From: Strigamia acuminata
Taxonomy: Eukaryota > Arthropoda > Chilopoda > Geophilomorpha > Linotaeniidae
DNA length: 64,000 bases
Direction: 5' to 3'
NCBI GenBank assembly: GCA_949358305.1
Contig: OX442323.1
Span: 310,001 to 374,000, forward strand
The position numbers and the translations under genes were made by a program. Below, piece by piece: positions 58,801-64,000 of the stretch (positions are counted from its first letter, which is position 1; every line of letters starts with the position of its first letter). Under the pieces are notes generated by a model. The model did not search any database, was not told the DNA's origin, and worked only from the letters and a program-made list of their open reading frames with translations.

Positions 58801-61800
58801 AAGACCAATGTCTCTGAATGTTCAGAAATAGTGTTTAAACCTTAGTAGAAGGCTCCAATGTAAGTTTTAGAAACATCTAACCAATGATTTGGGAGAATAG
58901 ACTTTTGATCTCATCACAGTTGACTTAGCACAAACACCACAAGTCCAATGTCTCTGAATGTTCAGAAATAGTATTTAAACCTTAGTAGAAGGCTCCAATG
59001 TAAGTTTTAGAAACATCTAACCAATGATTAGGAAGAATAGACTTTTGATCTCATCACAGTTGACTTAGCACAAACACCACAACACCAATGTTTCTGAATG
59101 TTCAGAAATAGTGTTTCAACCTTAGTAGAAGGCTCCAATGTAAGTTTTAGAAACATCTAACCAATGATTTGGGAGAATAGACTTTTGATCTCATCACAGT
59201 TGACTTAGCACAAACACCACAAGTCCAATGTCGCTGAATGTTCAGAAATAGTGTTTAAACCTTAGTAGAAGGCTCCAATGTAAGTTTTAGAAACATCTAA
59301 CTAATGATTTGGGAGAATAGACTTTTGATCTCATCACAGTTGACTTAGCACAAACACCACAAGATTAATGTCTCTGAATGTTCAGAAATAGTGTTTAAAC
59401 CTTAGTAGAAGGCTCCAATGTAAGTTTTAGAAACATCTAACTAATGATTTGGGAGAATAGACTTTTGATCTCATCACAGTTGACTTAGCACAAACACCAC
59501 AAGACCAATGTCTCTGAATGTTCAGAAATAGTGTTTAAACCTTAGTAGAAGGCTCCAATGTAAGTTTTAGAAACATCTAACCAATGATTTGGGAGAATAG
59601 ACTTTTGATCTCATCACAGTTGACTTAGCACAAACACCACAAGACCAATATTTCTGAATGTTCAGAAATAGTGTTTAAACCTTAGTAGAAGGCTCCAATG
59701 TAAGTTTTAGAAACATCTAACCAATGATTTGGGAGAATAGACTTTTGATCTCATCACAGTTGACTTAGCACAAACACCACAAGACCAATGTCTCTGAATG
59801 TTCAGAAATAGGGTTTAAACCTTAGTAGAAGGCTCCAATGTAAGTTTTAGAAACATCTAACTAATGATTTGGGAGAATAGACTTTTGATCTCATCACAGT
59901 TGACTTAGCACAAACACCACAAGACCAATGTCTCTGAATGTTCAGAAATAGCGTTTAAACATTAGTAGAAGGCTCCAATGTAAGTTTTAGAAACATCTAA
60001 CTAATGATTTGAGAGAATAGACTTTTGATCTCATCACAGTTGACTTAGCACAAACACCACAACACCAATGTTTCTGAATGTTCAGAAATAGTGTTTAAAC
60101 CTTAGTAGAAGGCTCCAATGTAAGTTTTAGAAACATCTAACTAATGATTTGGGAGAATAGACTTTTGATCTCATCACAGTTGACTTAGCACAAACACCAC
60201 AAGTCCAATGTCTCTGAATGTTCAGAAATAGTGTTTAAACCTTAGTAGAAGGCTCCAATGTAAGTTTTAGAAACATCTAACTAATGATTTGGGAGAATAG
60301 ACTTTTGATCTCATCACAGTTGACTTAGCACAAACACCACAAGATTAATGTCTCTGAATGTTCAGAAATAGTGTTTAAACCTTAGTAGAAGGCTCCAATG
60401 TAAGTTTTAGAAACATCTAACTAATGATTTGGGAGAATAGACTTTTGATCTCATCACAGTTGACTTAGCACAAACACCACAAGACCAATGTCTCTGAATG
60501 TTCAGAAATAGTGTTTAAACCTTAGTAGAAGGCTCCAATGTAAGTTTTAGAAACATCTAACTAATGATTTGGGAGAATAGACTTTTGATCTCATCACAGT
60601 TGACTTAGCACAAACACCACAAGACCAATGTTTCTGAATGTTCAGAAATAGTGTTTAAACCTTAGTAGAAGGCTCCAATGTAAGTTTTAGAAACATCTAA
60701 CCAATGATTTGGGAGAATAGACTTTTGATCTCATCACAGTTGACTTAGCACAAACACCACAAGTCTAATGTCTCTGAATGTTCAGAAATAGTGTTTAAAC
60801 CTTAGTAGAAGCCTTCAATTTAAATTTTAGCAACATCCAAGCACTGATTTGGGAGAATAGACTTTTGATCTCATCACAGTTGACTTAGCACAAACACCAC
60901 AAGTCCAATGTCTCTGAATGTTCAGAAATAGTGTTTAAACCTTAGTAGAAGCCTTCAATGTAAGTTTTAGCAACATCCAAGCAATACATTTTGAAAAAAA
61001 AATTTTGAGCTTATTTCACATCGCAGTTGACTTAGCACAAACACCACAAGACCAATGTCTCTGAATGTTCAGAAATAGTGTTTAAACCTTAGTAGAAAGC
61101 TCCAATGTAAGTTTTAGAAACATCTAACTAATGATTTGGGAGAATAGACTTTTGATCTCATCACAGTTGACTTAGCACAAACACCACAAGTCCAATGTCT
61201 CTGAATGTTCAGAAATAGTGTTTAAACCCTAGTAGAAGCCTTCAATTTAAATTTTAGCAACATCCAAGCACTGATTTGGGAGAATAGACTTTTGATCTCA
61301 TCACAGATGACTTAGCACAAACACCACAAGACCAATGTCTCTGAATGTTCAGAAATAGGGTTTAAACCTTAGTAGAAGGCTCCAATGTAAGTTTTAGAAA
61401 CATCTAACTAATCATTTGGGAGAATAGACTTTTGATCTCATCACAGTTGACTTAGCACAAACACCACAACACCAATGTTTCTGAATGTTCAGAAATAGTG
61501 TTTAAAACCTTAGTAGAAGGCTCCAATGTAAGTTTTAGAAACATCTAACCAATGATTTGGGAGAATAGACTTTTGATCTCATCACAGTTGACTTAGCACA
61601 AACACCACAAGACCAATATTTCTGAATGTTCAGAAATAGTGTTTAAACCTTAGTAGAAGGCTCCAATGTAAGTTTTAGAAACATCTAACCAATGATTTGG
61701 GAGAATAGACTTTTGATCTCATCACAGTTGACTTAGCACAAACACCACAAGACCAATGTCTCTGAATGTTCAGAAATAGGGTTTAAACCTTAGTAGAAGG

Positions 61801-62147
61801 CTCCAATGTAAGTTTTAGAAACATCTAACTAATGATTTGGGAGAATAGACTTTTGATCTCATCACAGTTGACTTAGCACAAACACCACAAGACCAATGTC
61901 TCTGAATGTTCAGAAATAGCGTTTAAACATTAGTAGAAGGCTCCAATGTAAGTTTTAGAAACATCTAACTAATGATTTGGGAGAATAGACTTTTGATCTC
62001 ATCACAGTTGACTTAGCACAAACACCACAAGACCAATGTCTCTGAATGTTCAGAAATAGTGTTTAAACCTTAGTAGAAGGCTCCAATGTAAGTTTTAGAA
62101 ACATCTAACCAATGATTTGGGAGAATAGACTTTTGATCTCATCACAG
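52878..62147 (+). repeat. Higher-order repeat, period 4775 bp (34 monomers)
   Basis: 32 consecutive monomers of 52878-57372 are repeated in the same order at 57653-62147, including rare markers: AAACTTT B-type (53631 and 58406), AGTATTT/GATTAGGAAG, GTTTCAACC, ATCATTT, and the single extra A in GTTTAAAACC (56726 and 61501). The period equals 34 x 140 plus two B-type excesses (14) plus one base. I found no diagnostic difference between the copies, so the duplication is very recent, or arose in assembly. Confidence 0.85.
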
Positions 62148-63687
62148 TTGACTTAGCACAAACACCACAAGACCAATGTCTCTGAATGTTCAGAAATAGG
62201 GTTTAAACCTTAGTAGAAGGCTCCAATGTAAGTTTTAGAAACATCTAACTAATGATTTGGGAGAATAGACTTTTGATCTCATCACAGTTGACTTAGCACA
62301 AACACCACAAGACCAATGTCTCTGAATGTTCAGAAATAGCGTTTAAACATTAGTAGAAGGCTCCAATGTAAGTTTTAGAAACATCTAACTAATGATTTGG
62401 GAGAATAGACTTTTGATCTCATCACAGTTGACTTAGCACAAACACCACAACACCAATGTTTCTGAATGTTCAGAAATAGTGTTTAAACCTTAGTAGAAGG
62501 CTCCAATGTAAGTTTTAGAAACATCTAACCAATGATTTGGGAGAATAGACTTTTGATCTCATCACAGTTGACTTAGCACAAACACCACAAGACCAATATT
62601 TCTGAATGTTCAGAAATAGTGTTTAAACCTTAGTAGAAGGCTCCAATGTAAGTTTTAGAAACATCTAACCAATGATTTGGGAGAATAGACTTTTGATCTC
62701 ATCACAGTTGACTTAGCACAAACACCACAAGACCAATGTCTCTGAATGTTCAGAAATAGGGTTTAAACCTTAGTAGAAGGCTCCAATGTAAGTTTTAGAA
62801 ACATCTAACTAATGATTTGGGAGAATAGACTTTTGATCTCATCACAGTTGACTTAGCACAAACACCACAAGACCAATGTCTCTGAATGTTCAGAAATAGC
62901 GTTTAAACATTAGTAGAAGGCTCCAATGTAAGTTTTAGAAACATCTAACTAATGATTTGGGAGAATAGACTTTTGATCTCATCACAGTTGACTTAGCACA
63001 AACACCACAACACCAATGTTTCTGAATGTTCAGAAATAGTGTTTAAACCTTAGTAGAAGGCTCCAATGTAAGTTTTAGAAACATCTAACCAATGATTTGG
63101 GAGAATAGACTTTTGATCTCATCACAGTTGACTTAGCACAAACACCACAAGACCAATATTTCTGAATGTTCAGAAATAGTGTTTAAACCTTAGTAGAAGG
63201 CTCCAATGTAAGTTTTAGAAACATCTAACCAATGATTTGGGAGAATAGACTTTTGATCTCATCACAGTTGACTTAGCACAAACACCACAAGACCAATGTC
63301 TCTGAATGTTCAGAAATAGGGTTTAAACCTTAGTAGAAGGCTCCAATGTAAGTTTTAGAAACATCTAACTAATGATTTGGGAGAATAGACTTTTGATCTC
63401 ATCACAGTTGACTTAGCACAAACACCACAAGACCAATGTCTCTGAATGTTCAGAAATAGCGTTTAAACATTAGTAGAAGGCTCCAATGTAAGTTTTAGAA
63501 ACATCTAACTAATGATTTGGGAGAATAGACTTTTGATCTCATCACAGTTGACTTAGCACAAACACCACAACACCAATGTTTCTGAATGTTCAGAAATAGT
63601 GTTTAAACCTTAGTAGAAGGCTCCAATGTAAGTTTTAGAAACATCTAACCAATGATTTGGGAGAATAGACTTTTGATCTAATCACAG
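62148..63687 (+). repeat. Higher-order repeat, 4 monomers (560 bp), about 2.75 copies
   Basis: The order AGGGTTT, AGCGTTT with CATTAG, CACC-GTTTCTG, ATATTTCTG repeats from 62148, 62708 and 63268. The same four-monomer word is found inside the larger repeats (for example 45459-46018 in part), suggesting that it is a basic amplification unit. Confidence 0.75.
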
Positions 63688-64000
63688 TTGACTTAGCACA
63701 AACACCACAAGTCCAATGTCTCTGAATGTTCAGAAATAGTGTTTAAACCTTAGTAGAAGGCTCCAATGTAAGTTTTAGAAACATCTAACTAATGATTTGG
63801 GAGAATAGACTTTTGATCTCATCACAGTTGACTTAGCACAAACACCACAAGACCAATGTTTCTGAATGTTCAGAAATAGTGTTTAAACCTTAGTAGAAGG
63901 CTCCAATGTAAGTTTTAGAAACATCTAACCAATGATTTGGAAGAATAGACTTTTGATCTCATCACAGTTGACTTAGCACAAACACCACAAGTCCAATGTC

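Larger units (their letters stand above)
39003..64000 (+). repeat. Satellite array, right block
   Basis: About 25 kb of the same satellite in the same orientation, running off the right edge. B-type monomers are sparse (near 42885, 44987, 47229, 49616, 52009, 53690, 56218, 58468 and 60994). C-type monomers occur near 42690, 43690, 44110, 44800, 45795, 56040, 56460, 60820 and 61245. A marker monomer with AGTATTT and GATTAGGAAG (near 39226, 40906, 50177, 52563, 52843, 54251 and 59026) occurs only in this block. Monomers are very similar and arranged in clear higher-order repeats, indicating recent amplification. No gene is present. Confidence 0.97.

Overview
The window is eukaryotic, from an animal genome and most likely an arthropod. 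Two things show this: BEL/Pao LTR retrotransposons, a clade known only from metazoans, and about 48 kb of head-to-tail satellite DNA of the kind found in centromeric or other constitutive heterochromatin. I see no ordinary host gene, tRNA gene, rRNA gene, CRISPR array or bacterial feature. The species cannot be named from this sequence.

Layout: a roughly 140-bp satellite fills 1-12118, 21540-32413 and 39003-64000, always in the same orientation (about 340 monomers). There are three monomer types: A (140 bp), B (147 bp, with an A9 tract) and C (140 bp, apparently a B/A chimera). They are arranged in nested higher-order repeats with periods of 560, 1680, 2108, 3823 and 4775 bp.

Two complete LTR elements interrupt the array, both on the minus strand. 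Element 1 (12119-21539, 9421 bp) has 1562-bp LTRs with one difference seen by eye and a CAAA target duplication. It has a Gag frame and a full Pol frame (protease, reverse transcriptase, RNase H, integrase, C-terminal DUF5641-like domain). The two lie in one reading frame and are separated only by a TGA inside a zinc knuckle. Element 2 (32414-39002, 6589 bp) has 1358-bp LTRs that look identical and an ACACC target duplication. It has one 1008-codon frame: Gag and protease as in BEL/Pao, then, in place of reverse transcriptase, RNase H and integrase, a near-complete TK1-type thymidine kinase domain.

Element 2 is the most striking object here: a young, non-autonomous BEL/Pao element that appears to have captured an intronless nucleotide-salvage kinase. 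It must have been copied and integrated by enzymes from another element. The two elements share a similar primer-binding-site-like sequence, the same 11-bp motif beside the 3' LTR and the same first six LTR bases. A related autonomous element, possibly of the element 1 type, could therefore be the helper. The kinase might raise local dTTP supply for reverse transcription; that is inference.
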